Assembly (NCBI RefSeq): GCF_001613385.1
Contig: NZ_BDCG01000015.1
Location: 310,001-374,000, forward strand
Source: Nocardia flavorosea NBRC 108225
GTDB lineage: Bacteria; Actinomycetota; Actinomycetes; Mycobacteriales; Mycobacteriaceae
Direction of reading: 5' to 3'
DNA: 64,000 nt
Shown here: one piece after another, positions 17,711 through 25,646 of the stretch
Layout: each line of letters opens with the position of its first letter
Numbering within the stretch: position 1 is the first letter of the stretch
Program-made: the position numbers and the translations under genes
Notes under the pieces: generated by a model
Database searches by the model: none
What the model saw: the letters and a program-made list of their open reading frames with translations, nothing else
Told to the model about the DNA's origin: nothing

Positions 17711-19525
17711 TCAGCCCACCGCGACCGAGGTGCCGAGCGAGAACGGGAAATCACGGAAGGTCATACTCGCCGGCACCGATCCGGCCGGAACTTCGTACAC
17801 CAGATGTGTACCCAGCGACTCTCCCGGTTGCAGCGTGCGCGGGGCGGCGGCGGTGGCAGCGCGCTGCGCCGTGGCCGTCACGTCCGGGCCGAACTTGCCA
17901 CCGGCGGTATCGTGCAGTTCCTGACCCAGAGGGGTGTAGGTCTTCGGCTCGGGCGCGATATTGCGGACGGTGAAACTCACCACCACGAACATGCCCTGGG
18001 CGCGGTCGAAACCGATGGTGGGCACATCGGTTTCCACGTTCCGCACAACGAACTCGAAGCTGCCGTCGCGGACCTCGGTACCCGCGGATGCGGTGGGCCG
18101 GTCGTCACCGGAAAAGAATTCGATCGATCCGACGCCCTGCACCAGCGCTGCCATACACCCGCCGATCAGGAGCAGCGGGATCACCACCAGCACGATCGAC
18201 CACAGCATCAGCCTGCGCAAGCGGCTCTTCCGTCGCCGGGGCCGGGCAGCCTGCCGGGCTCGCGGGGTACGCCGCGCGGGCGGTGCAGAAGAGCGAGGTG
18301 CCGGGCGGGCCGGCGCGACCGGCCGGACTCCCGCATGGGCTATATCGCCACCGCGCGGTGCTGCGCCGGGGGCGTACCCGGTTTCCAGCCGGGTGTACGC
18401 CCGGGTCGGCGGATGGCCGGGTCCGGCCGCCCCGTGCGCGGCACCGGCCGCGGCGAGACCGGTGTAGGGACGGGTGCCCGCGGGCGGTGCGGCCGCCTCG
18501 TACCGCCGGGTGCCCGCCGGTTCCGCGCCGGGCTCGTACCGGCGGGTGCCCGGGGCCGGCGGGCCCGCAGGCGCCGCGGTCTCGTATCGGCGGGTGGCCG
18601 GCTGGTCCGGTGCTTCGTACCGGCGGGTGCCCGCCGGGCCCGGGTCGAGTTCATAGCGATGGAGGCCGGGGTGTTCGGCAGGCGCGGGAGCGGCCGACGG
18701 ACCCGGTCGGCCCAGCGCCGCCGCGGCGGCTCGTGCGAAGTCCCCGGCCGTTGCGAAGCGGTCCCCGGGCTGTTTGGCCAGAGCACGGGCGATCACCGCG
18801 TCCAGCCGGTCGGGGATACCCGGTACCAGCGCCCGCACACTGGGCGGGGCGCTGGTGAGATGGTCGTGCATCTGCCGCGCCGGATCGGTATCGCCGAACG
18901 GCCGGATACCGGCGAGGCATTCGAACAGCACACAGCCCAGCGAATAGATATCCGCCCGGGCGTCGGTGTCGCCGGTGAACCGTTCCGGCGCCATATACGC
19001 CCAGGTGCCCACCGCCAGACCCGATGCGGTCAGCGCCGTACTGCCGGCGCCGTGTGCGATACCGAAATCGATCAGGTACACCACGCCGTCGCGCCGGACG
19101 ACGATATTGGACGGTTTCACATCCCGGTGCACCAAACCGGCCCGGTGCGCGGCATCCAGCGCGGCCGCTGTCTGGTTGACGATATCGACGGCCCGCTCCG
19201 GCGGCAGCGCGCCCCGGTGCAGGATCCGGGACAGATCCTCACCTTCGACGTATTCCATCTCGATGAACAGCCGGCCGTCCAGCTCACCGTGCGCGTGGAT
19301 CGATACCAGATGCCGGTCGTCCAGGCGGGCGGCGAGTTCCGCTTCCCGCTCGAACCGGCTCCGATAGGTCGGGTCCGCCGCGAGTTCGGCAGGCAGCAAT
19401 TTCAGCGCGACCTTCCGCCCCGGCCGTCCACCTACGGGATCGGCGTGCGCCAGCCACACCTGGCCCATACCGCCCTGCCCGAGCAGCCGCTCGAGCCGGT
19501 AGGGGCCCAGTCGCTGCCCAGCCAT
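17711..19525 (-). CDS. Transmembrane Ser/Thr protein kinase with C-terminal DUF4352-like domain
   Basis: A 604-residue PknB-type kinase. GQGGMGQVW is the Gly-rich loop, VALKLLP holds the ATP-binding Lys, HRDVKPSN the catalytic loop, DFG the metal site, and YMAPE the end of the activation segment. Residues about 295-400 are a linker with repeated TRRYE motifs (four exact, plus HRYE and TRPYT). A basic stretch then leads to one helix (LMLWSIVLVVIPLLLIGGCMAAL) and an outer domain typical of DUF4352 (FEFVVRNVETDVPTIG, VVSFTVRNIAPEPKTY). The ATG at 19525 has AGGAAGG at 6-bp spacing; the ATG two codons earlier is too close to it. The ligand and substrates are unknown. Confidence 0.9.
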   Translation of the reverse strand: MAGQRLGPYRLERLLGQGGMGQVWLAHADPVGGRPGRKVALKLLPAELAADPTYRSRFEREAELAARLDDRHLVSIHAHGELDGRLFIEMEYVEGEDLSRILHRGALPPERAVDIVNQTAAALDAAHRAGLVHRDVKPSNIVVRRDGVVYLIDFGIAHGAGSTALTASGLAVGTWAYMAPERFTGDTDARADIYSLGCVLFECLAGIRPFGDTDPARQMHDHLTSAPPSVRALVPGIPDRLDAVIARALAKQPGDRFATAGDFARAAAAALGRPGPSAAPAPAEHPGLHRYELDPGPAGTRRYEAPDQPATRRYETAAPAGPPAPGTRRYEPGAEPAGTRRYEAAAPPAGTRPYTGLAAAGAAHGAAGPGHPPTRAYTRLETGYAPGAAPRGGDIAHAGVRPVAPARPAPRSSAPPARRTPRARQAARPRRRKSRLRRLMLWSIVLVVIPLLLIGGCMAALVQGVGSIEFFSGDDRPTASAGTEVRDGSFEFVVRNVETDVPTIGFDRAQGMFVVVSFTVRNIAPEPKTYTPLGQELHDTAGGKFGPDVTATAQRAATAAAPRTLQPGESLGTHLVYEVPAGSVPASMTFRDFPFSLGTSVAVG

Positions 19526-19769
19526 GCCCATCCTTCCTGTCACCGTCGCGCCGCGGATCCAGCGGTGGCGCGGTGGTCCGCGACCTACGGCGCCCGGACT
19601 GTACTCCGACCCTAATGGTGGCCCCCGACCCCGCACAGAGTGACCGGCGGCACCGAGCGCTCATACCGCCCTGCCGGTCCGGTGTGCCGATCCGGTGTCG
19701 GCGTGCCTTGCGCCGGAGTGCTGTCGAGGGCCCGGCGCGACGGCGCGGACCCTGTGCCAGGGTGGGTGG

Positions 19770-20129
19770 ATGGAGCCGATCGAGATCAATGCGGGAGCGT
19801 GGTACCTGCGTGCGTTGCGGGCCGACGAACGGATAGATGATCGGCCCGCGTTGCGGGAGGGCGGGATAACGGATCCTGAGTACGTGTCGACGCGGAGTGC
19901 TCAATGGGCGGACGAGTCGAATTTTTCCTGGGCCGTATGCGATCCGGTCACCGCGGAATTGGTCGCGGAGATCGTGGTTGCGCCGGGATCGGGTGGTAGC
20001 GCGCGTATATCCGGCTGGTCCAGGCCCGGCCACGATGCTGCCCTGGAGGCCGGGCTGGGTGCGGTGTATCGGTTCGTGGAGGACGCATTCGGTTTACGGA
20101 CCGAGCCGACCGGCGGCCCGGCGAGCTGA
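19770..20129 (+). CDS. Short GNAT-like protein, possibly truncated
   Basis: A 119-residue protein starting MEPIEINAGAWYLRAL. The pattern WYLRALRADERIDDRPAL, then FSWAVCDPVTAELVAEI and an alpha-helical EAGLGAVYRFVEDAFGL, resembles the first two thirds of a GNAT acetyltransferase, but the acetyl-CoA loop is poor (SRPGHDAALEAG) and the usual last strand and helix are missing. Either it is a diverged short protein or a GNAT that lost its C-terminus. The upstream GGGTGGGTGG is a weak ribosome binding site. It stands alone between a divergent kinase and a convergent lat. Confidence 0.5.
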   Translation: MEPIEINAGAWYLRALRADERIDDRPALREGGITDPEYVSTRSAQWADESNFSWAVCDPVTAELVAEIVVAPGSGGSARISGWSRPGHDAALEAGLGAVYRFVEDAFGLRTEPTGGPAS

Positions 20130-20291
20130 TCGCCGCGACTCTTACCGACCCGGTTCGTGGAAGTCGTCACCGCCGACCGGGGTCGAGCCGGCCTCCGGTC
20201 CGGTGCCGGGACTTCGGGAGACCGGCCCGCGGGTGTCGCGGTGGCAGGCAGGGCGGGCACGACCACGACCGGTATCGGCCGACTGGACTGT

Positions 20292-21644
20292 TCAGGCCAG
20301 GTCCCGCAGGACCCTGTCCAGTGCGGCGACCGCCGCTTCCAACTCCGCGGGCTCCACGGTCAGGGGTGGCCGGAAGCGGATACCGTGCGCTCCGGTCCCG
20401 ACCATCAGCACGTGTTCCTGTTCGCGCAAACGAGTGAGCACCGCATCGCGGAAACCGGGATCGGGCAGGGTTATCGCGCATATCAATCCCCGGCCCCGGG
20501 GCTGGGTGAGCGCCGGATGCCGCTGAGCGAGTTCACGCAACAGCGTTCGGAGATGTTCGCCGAGCGCCGCGGCGCGTTCGATCAGCCCGTCGCGTTCGAC
20601 GACCTCGAGGATCCGCCCGGCCCGGACCATATCGGCCAGGTTGCCGCCCCAGGTGGAGTTGAGCCGGGACGAGACGGTGAAGACATTATCGCTCACCTCG
20701 TCTACCCGGCCGCCGGCCATGATGCCGCATACCTGGGTTTTCTTCCCGAACGCGACCACATCGGGCTGTAGCCCCAATTGCTGGTAGGCCCAGGCGGTTC
20801 CGGTCGCACCGGCCCCGGTTTGCACCTCGTCGAGGATGAACAGCGCATCGTTGGCGTGGCACAACCGCTGCATGGCCTGCAGGAACTGCGGCCGCATATG
20901 CCGGTCGCCGCCTTCGCCCTGGATGGGTTCGGCCAGGAAGCAGGCGATACCGTTCGGACGTTCGGCGAAGGCCCGTGCGGCCTGTTCCAGCGCATGCTGT
21001 TCGGCACGATCGATATCGCCGGGCCCGCCCAGCCACGGGGTTTCGATCCGCGGCCAGTCGAAGGTCGGGAAACGTTCGGTCTTCACCGGGTCGGTATTGG
21101 TGAGCGACAGTGTGTATCCGCTGCGACCGTGGAACGCGCCGGTCAGGTGCAGGACACCGGACTCGCGGCCGGGCAGTGCTGTGCGGCCGTGTAGTTGGTT
21201 GTGCCGGCTCTTCCAGTCGAACGCGGTTTTGAGCGCGTTCTCCACGGCGAGTGCACCGCCGTCGATGAAGAACAGATGGGGGAGCCGGGGGTCGCCGAGT
21301 ACGCGGGCGAAGGTGTCCACGAACCGGGCCATCTCGACGGTGTAGATATCGGAGTTGCTCGGCTTGTTGACCGCGGCCGTGATCAGTTCGTTCCGGAAGG
21401 CGGCGTCCCCGGCGACGGCCGGATGGTTCATCCCGAGGGCGCTGGAGGCGAAGAACCCGAACATATCGAGGTAGTCGGTGCCGTCGCGGGCGTCCACCAG
21501 GTGGCGGCCGTAGGAAGCGGGTAGGTCCAGTACCAGATCGAAGCCGTCGGCGAGCATATGTGCCGACAGCGTCTCGTGCACGCGGGTCGCGGGGATGCGG
21601 TCGGTGTCACCGCCGGAGCCGGATCGTTCCAGTTCGATGGTCAC
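20292..21644 (-). CDS. lat: L-lysine 6-transaminase
   Basis: A 450-residue class III PLP aminotransferase that transfers the epsilon amino group of lysine to 2-oxoglutarate, giving aminoadipate semialdehyde (which cyclises to piperideine-6-carboxylate). Family marks are FFIDGGALAVENALKTAFDWK, GAFHGRSGYTLSLTNT, FILDEVQTGAGATG and the PLP lysine in VAFGKKTQVCG near residue 302. In M. tuberculosis the homologue (Rv3290c) is followed by an Lrp regulator, as here; pcd lies just beyond and completes the step to 2-aminoadipate. In Nocardia and Streptomyces the same reaction feeds beta-lactam synthesis, but no such cluster is seen here. Confidence 0.95.
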   Translation of the reverse strand: MTIELERSGSGGDTDRIPATRVHETLSAHMLADGFDLVLDLPASYGRHLVDARDGTDYLDMFGFFASSALGMNHPAVAGDAAFRNELITAAVNKPSNSDIYTVEMARFVDTFARVLGDPRLPHLFFIDGGALAVENALKTAFDWKSRHNQLHGRTALPGRESGVLHLTGAFHGRSGYTLSLTNTDPVKTERFPTFDWPRIETPWLGGPGDIDRAEQHALEQAARAFAERPNGIACFLAEPIQGEGGDRHMRPQFLQAMQRLCHANDALFILDEVQTGAGATGTAWAYQQLGLQPDVVAFGKKTQVCGIMAGGRVDEVSDNVFTVSSRLNSTWGGNLADMVRAGRILEVVERDGLIERAAALGEHLRTLLRELAQRHPALTQPRGRGLICAITLPDPGFRDAVLTRLREQEHVLMVGTGAHGIRFRPPLTVEPAELEAAVAALDRVLRDLA

Positions 21645-21680
21645 AATCTCGACGGTACGGGAGCCCGAATCGATATGCCG

Positions 21681-21721
21681 GGAAATTTTCCTGACGGAAC
21701 CATAACAAGAAGGATTTGTTA
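21681..21721 (-). promoter_or_regulatory. Likely Lrp operator/promoter of lat
   Basis: The 86-bp gap between the Lrp gene and lat is strikingly AT-rich for this genome. It contains TAACAA (21703-21708) and TTGTTA (21716-21721), an inverted repeat with a 7-bp spacer, and the near-palindrome GGAAATTTTCC (21681-21691). Position upstream of the lat start and next to an Lrp gene suggest an Lrp-type site; binding is inferred. Confidence 0.55.
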
Positions 21722-21730
21722 CGTTATCAA

Positions 21731-22183
21731 CTACTTCTCGTAGAACGTCTGCAGGATGATGGTGCTTCGGGTGCGGACATTGGCCGTCGCCCGGATCTGT
21801 TGCAGCAACTGCTCCAGATGGCGCGGCGAGGCCACCCGGACCAACAGCATGTAACTCTCCTCGCCCGCCACCGAATGGCAGGCCTCGATACCCGGCACAT
21901 GCTGCAGCAGCGCAGGCGCGTCATCGGGTTGAGACGGGTCGAGGGGAGTGATCGCGACGAATGCCGACAGCAACTGCCCCAGCGCCTCGGGATCCACGTC
22001 GGCCGTGTAGCCCCGGATCACACCGCGCGCCTCGAGCCTGCGTACTCGCGACTGCACGGCGGATACCGAAAGGCTCGCCTTCTCGGCCAGATTGGACAGT
22101 GTCGCCCGGCCGTCGGCCATCAGTTCCCGGATCAGCAGGCGATCGATCTCATCCAGGGTCGGTTTTGCCGGTGTTTCCGCCAT
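21731..22183 (-). CDS. lrpA: Lrp/AsnC family transcriptional regulator of lysine catabolism
   Basis: A 150-residue feast-famine regulator. The N-terminal winged helix (LDEIDRLLIRELMADGRATLSNLAEKASLSVSAVQSRVRRLEARGVIRGYTA) is followed by a RAM ligand-binding domain ending in RTRSTIILQTFYEK. It lies between lat (same strand, 86 bp) and pcd (divergent, 113 bp), the same position as LrpA (Rv3291c) in M. tuberculosis, which is known to respond to amino acids and to bind the lat promoter. Lysine or another amino acid is the likely effector. Confidence 0.93.
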   Translation of the reverse strand: MAETPAKPTLDEIDRLLIRELMADGRATLSNLAEKASLSVSAVQSRVRRLEARGVIRGYTADVDPEALGQLLSAFVAITPLDPSQPDDAPALLQHVPGIEACHSVAGEESYMLLVRVASPRHLEQLLQQIRATANVRTRSTIILQTFYEK

Positions 22184-22296
22184 CAGCGAAGGCTAACGTA
22201 GCGGACACACCGCCGGAACCGGAGTTGTGAACGTTCATTCTCCGGCCGTGCCATTCGCACAGCGTATTTCGTCCGGCCGAACCCGAGGAGTTCGCG

Positions 22297-23832
22297 ATGA
22301 CCGAGATCGACAGCGAGACCCGAACCGTCCGGCTTGCCCACCGGGTACCCGCCCTCCTGAATGCTCTGGGCGTCGAACCGCCCCCTACCGGCGAGATGGC
22401 GGTACACAGCCCGATCACCGGCGAAGTGCTCGTCGGGTTGCGACCCGCCGGCCCCGCCGAGATCGATGCCGCGATCGGGGAGTCCGCCGCGGCATTCCGC
22501 GACTGGCGTACCGTTCCGGCGCCGCAACGCGCGGCGGTGGTCCGGGAACTTGCCGTTCTGCTGCGGCGTCATCAGGACGAACTCGCCGAACTGGTCACTC
22601 TCGAGGTTGGGAAGATCCCGGCCGAAGCGCGGGGCGAAGTCCAGGAGATGATCGATATCTGCGAATTCGCGGTGGGGTTGTCCCGGCAGCTCTACGGCTA
22701 CACGATGGCCTCGGAACGGCCCGGCCACCGGCTCATGGAGACCTGGCATCCGCTGGGCGTCGCCGGAGTGATCTCGGCGTTCAACTTCCCCGTCGCGGTC
22801 TGGTCGTGGAATACCGCGGTCGCCCTGGTCTGTGGCGACACGGTGGTGTGGAAACCGTCGGACCGGACGCCGTTGACGGCACTGGCCTGTCATGCCCTGT
22901 TGCGCCGGGCTGCCCGCGCCACAGGGGCCGACCCCCGAATCCATCAGCTCGTACTCGGCACCGGTGCGGCCGGGGCACAACTGGTCGACGACGAACGGGT
23001 AGCGCTGGTGAGTGCCACGGGTTCGGTTGCCATGGGCCGTAGGGTGGGACCGCGGGTCGCCGCCCGATTCGGCCGCTGTCTGCTGGAGCTGGGCGGAAAC
23101 AACGCGGCCGTCGTCACCCCTTCGGCCGATCTGGACCTGGCTGTGCGCGGGATCGTTTTCGCGGCGGTCGGCACTGCGGGCCAGCGCTGTACGACCCTGC
23201 GCCGGCTGATCGTGCACACCGGTATCGCGGAGGAACTCCTGAACCGGCTCGCCGACGCCTACCAGCAGTTGCGTATCGGCAATCCGCTGGAACCCGGCGT
23301 ACAGGTCGGTCCGCTCAGCGGCCCCGAAGCCTGGGAACGGATGCGCGACGCGATAGAGCTGGCCCGCCGCGACGGCGGCGAGCTGGTCTGCGGCGGGCAC
23401 GAGGTCACGGTCGACGGGGTCGGTCCCGCGGCCCGCTACGCACATCCGGCGATCGTCCGGATGCCGGATCAGACCGAGATCGTGCGCGAGGAAACCTTCG
23501 CACCGATCCTGTACGTGCTCACCTACGACGATTTCGACACCGCCCTCGCATTACACAACGGTGTGCCGCAGGGGCTGTCGTCGGCGATATTCACCACCGA
23601 CCAGCGCGAGGCCGAACGTTTCCTGGCCGCCGACGGATCGGACTGCGGTATCGCCAATGTCAATATCGGCACCTCGGGCGCGGAGATCGGCGGTGCCTTC
23701 GGCGGCGAGAAACACACCGGTGGTGGCCGCGAATCCGGTTCGGACGCGTGGAAGGCGTATATGCGCCGGGCGACCAACACGATCAACTACTCCAGCGCGC
23801 TACCGCTGGCCCAGGGCATCCGCTTCGACTGA
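22297..23832 (+). CDS. pcd: Aminoadipate-semialdehyde (piperideine-6-carboxylate) dehydrogenase
   Basis: A 511-residue aldehyde dehydrogenase of the ALDH7-like class. FNFPVAVWSWNTAVALVCGDTVVWKPSD is the NAD-binding region, LELGGNNAAVV carries the general-base Glu, and GTAGQRCTTLRRL the catalytic Cys. GIANVNIGTSGAEIGGAFGGEKHTGGGRESGSDAWKAY is the characteristic C-terminal stretch. The ATG follows GAGGAG. It oxidises the product of lat to 2-aminoadipate, so lat and pcd form the first two steps of lysine breakdown under the divergent Lrp regulator. Confidence 0.93.
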   Translation: MTEIDSETRTVRLAHRVPALLNALGVEPPPTGEMAVHSPITGEVLVGLRPAGPAEIDAAIGESAAAFRDWRTVPAPQRAAVVRELAVLLRRHQDELAELVTLEVGKIPAEARGEVQEMIDICEFAVGLSRQLYGYTMASERPGHRLMETWHPLGVAGVISAFNFPVAVWSWNTAVALVCGDTVVWKPSDRTPLTALACHALLRRAARATGADPRIHQLVLGTGAAGAQLVDDERVALVSATGSVAMGRRVGPRVAARFGRCLLELGGNNAAVVTPSADLDLAVRGIVFAAVGTAGQRCTTLRRLIVHTGIAEELLNRLADAYQQLRIGNPLEPGVQVGPLSGPEAWERMRDAIELARRDGGELVCGGHEVTVDGVGPAARYAHPAIVRMPDQTEIVREETFAPILYVLTYDDFDTALALHNGVPQGLSSAIFTTDQREAERFLAADGSDCGIANVNIGTSGAEIGGAFGGEKHTGGGRESGSDAWKAYMRRATNTINYSSALPLAQGIRFD

Positions 23833-24555
23833 CCACGTATCGGACCCGGCAGCAACGCCGTTCGACGAGGGCATTCTCCTCGAACAGCGTCCCAGCAGCC
23901 GGTTCACGCCGCGGGCCGCCGGCTGAGTGAGTCCGATCAAGTCAGCCGGGTCGGCCGGGCGTTGCGGTCACGCCGCTCCCGGAGCGCTGAGACCGGGGCG
24001 TCCGGACAAGCGACGGGGCCGGTCCGAACGGCCACGACAGCAACGTCCCCTGCGCGTCGCGCCGCTGAGGGGAACCGCAACCTGCACGACTGACAGCAGC
24101 ACGGTGGATCGCTGCACGACTGACAGCAGCACGGTGGATCGCTGCTCGGTGGGTGGTTGCTCGGTGGGTGGTTGCTCTGCGGGTGGCTGCTCTGCGGGTG
24201 GCTGCACGGCGGATGGTTGCACGGCGGATGGCTGCTCTGCGGGTGGCCGGACGGTGGGTGGTTGCTCGGTGGGTGGTTGCTCGGTGGGTGGCTGCTCTGC
24301 GGGTGGCTGCACGGCGGATGGTTGCACGGCGGATGGTTGCACGGCGGATGGCTGCTCTGCGGGTGGCCGGACGGTGGGTAGCTGCACGGCGGAGCGCGCG
24401 AACGCGGTGCCCGGGTGCGGTCAGTACATGGGTGCGTGCCGGGTCCGGCGGTGGTCTGGCCGGTGGTGCCGGAGCATTCGGCGCCACAACGGCCACGGCG
24501 TGTGGTCCGTACGCTCGCCCGGACCACACCGGCGGCTGCTGGGATACGGTGGCCG
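23833..24555. other. Region between pcd and patatin, dominated by tandem repeats
   Basis: Apart from the repeat array (24083-24382) nothing is recognised. Frames are open through the array on both strands: one plus-strand frame reads as CSVGG/CSAGG/CTADG pentamers, one minus-strand frame as PPAEQ/PPTEQ/PSAVQ pentamers with a GTG at 24387. Neither has a clear ribosome binding site, so no gene is called. Confidence 0.4.
24083..24382 (+). repeat. 300-bp tandem array: two 30-bp units then sixteen 15-bp units with 120-bp higher-order period
   Basis: Two identical 30-bp units (24083-24112, 24113-24142; each starts TGCACGACTGACAGCAGCAC) lead into sixteen 15-bp units (24143-24382). In the plus frame the units read CSVGG, CSVGG, CSAGG, CSAGG, CTADG, CTADG, CSAGG, RTVGG, then CSVGG, CSVGG, CSAGG, CTADG, CTADG, CTADG, CSAGG, RTVGS. 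The second eight repeat the first eight with one unit type changed, so the array grew by duplicating 120-bp blocks. Such an array is prone to copy-number change. Confidence 0.9.
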
Positions 24556-25566
24556 TCAGCTGGGCTCGGCGGCGACGGGGCTCAGCGCGGCGACGAAGTC
24601 GGCTACGGCGCGGCGGCCGATTTCCATCCCGCGGGCGAGTATCCCCGGGTCGGTTTCGACGCTGCTGATATCCGGTGACCCGGCGGGCGGGTGGATCTGA
24701 TGTGCGGCAGCGCCCATCCCGGCGATGACCCCGTCCTCGAGCGCCTGCTGGCCGGGACGCTGTTTCCATGCCCGGTAGGCGCCGGGCGCGGTGAACCGCA
24801 TATAGGTGCCACCGACGAGGTCGTGCAGTCGTGGCGGGGGTGGGCGGTGTTCGTCCGCGCGGCGGGTCCGCAGAATCAACGCGTGGGTGGCGCCGGCCTT
24901 CAGGGCGCTGCGCAGCGGAACGGTTTCCGAGAGCCCGCCGTCGAAGTATCGGCGTCCGCCCAGTGCGACCGGTGGCCCCGCCAGCAGCGGCAGGCCCGAG
25001 GACGCGCGTAGCGCCGTCTTCAACGTCGTCTTGTCCACGATGTAGGGGTGCAGATCCACCGGCAGACCGGTCTGGATATCGGTGGCGATGGGATGGAAGG
25101 TGGTCTCGTTCGCCAGGATCGCCGGGAAGTCCATCGGGTGCAGGCCGTCGTAGACCTTGTGGACGAGATAGTTCAGATCGAACGCGGGCCGGCCGCGCAG
25201 CATCCGCGCCGGATCGATCGCCCGGCGCATGATCGCGGCGTCGGTCCAGGCCTGCAACCCGCGACCCGCTCGTCCGCACAGTAGCCAGGCGGCATTGATG
25301 GCGCCCGCCGAGGTCCCGTAGACGGCGTCGAATATCCGGGCGAGCCCGAGATCCTCCAGGGCGTGCACCATCCCGCTGGAGTACACGCCACGGCTGCCGC
25401 CGCCCTCGATCACGAGCACCAGTCGATGGCCGTCGGCTCGGCGCGAGGATGCGAAACGGCCGCGGATCACCTCCGCGACCGTCGGTAGTGCTGCGCTCAC
25501 CAGGTCACCATACGCCGGAGCGGGTGCGTGATCTCGACCACGCACCCGCTCCGCGACACTGTGCAT
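24556..25566 (-). CDS. Patatin-like phospholipase
   Basis: A 336-residue patatin-family lipid acyl hydrolase with a Ser-Asp dyad. The oxyanion loop VIEGGGSRGVYSSGM lies near residue 53, the nucleophile in GTSAGAIN near 87, and the catalytic Asp in YFDGGLSETVPL near 213. The C-terminal part matches the bacterial YjjU-like group (DUF6363-like) in size. The ATG at 25566 was kept; a GTG in DLVSAALP is an alternative. It is followed by the tandem-repeat region and has no operon partner. Substrate and location are unknown, though these enzymes usually act on phospholipids from the cytoplasmic side. Confidence 0.88.
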   Translation of the reverse strand: MHSVAERVRGRDHAPAPAYGDLVSAALPTVAEVIRGRFASSRRADGHRLVLVIEGGGSRGVYSSGMVHALEDLGLARIFDAVYGTSAGAINAAWLLCGRAGRGLQAWTDAAIMRRAIDPARMLRGRPAFDLNYLVHKVYDGLHPMDFPAILANETTFHPIATDIQTGLPVDLHPYIVDKTTLKTALRASSGLPLLAGPPVALGGRRYFDGGLSETVPLRSALKAGATHALILRTRRADEHRPPPPRLHDLVGGTYMRFTAPGAYRAWKQRPGQQALEDGVIAGMGAAAHQIHPPAGSPDISSVETDPGILARGMEIGRRAVADFVAALSPVAAEPS

Positions 25567-25646
25567 CCAGTGTTGGCCCCGCTGTCGGCGTACCGTCGCT
25601 CACTCGTTCACGGTGAAACCCGCGGGGTAGCCCCGCCGCGTTGGAC

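Noticed and set aside
16904..19615. A 903-codon open frame on the plus strand
   Set aside because: It is antisense to lhr, the antitoxin and the kinase, which are all clearly coding; composition is Arg/Pro-rich as expected from GC bias.
24083..24382. CRISPR or pentapeptide-repeat gene
   Set aside because: There are no spacers, so not CRISPR. The plus-strand pentamers are not the A(D/N)LXX type of pentapeptide-repeat proteins, and no start signal supports a gene.
23942..25279. A 445-codon minus-strand frame through the repeat array
   Set aside because: It overlaps the patatin gene in another frame and has the Arg/Ala-rich composition of a shadow frame.
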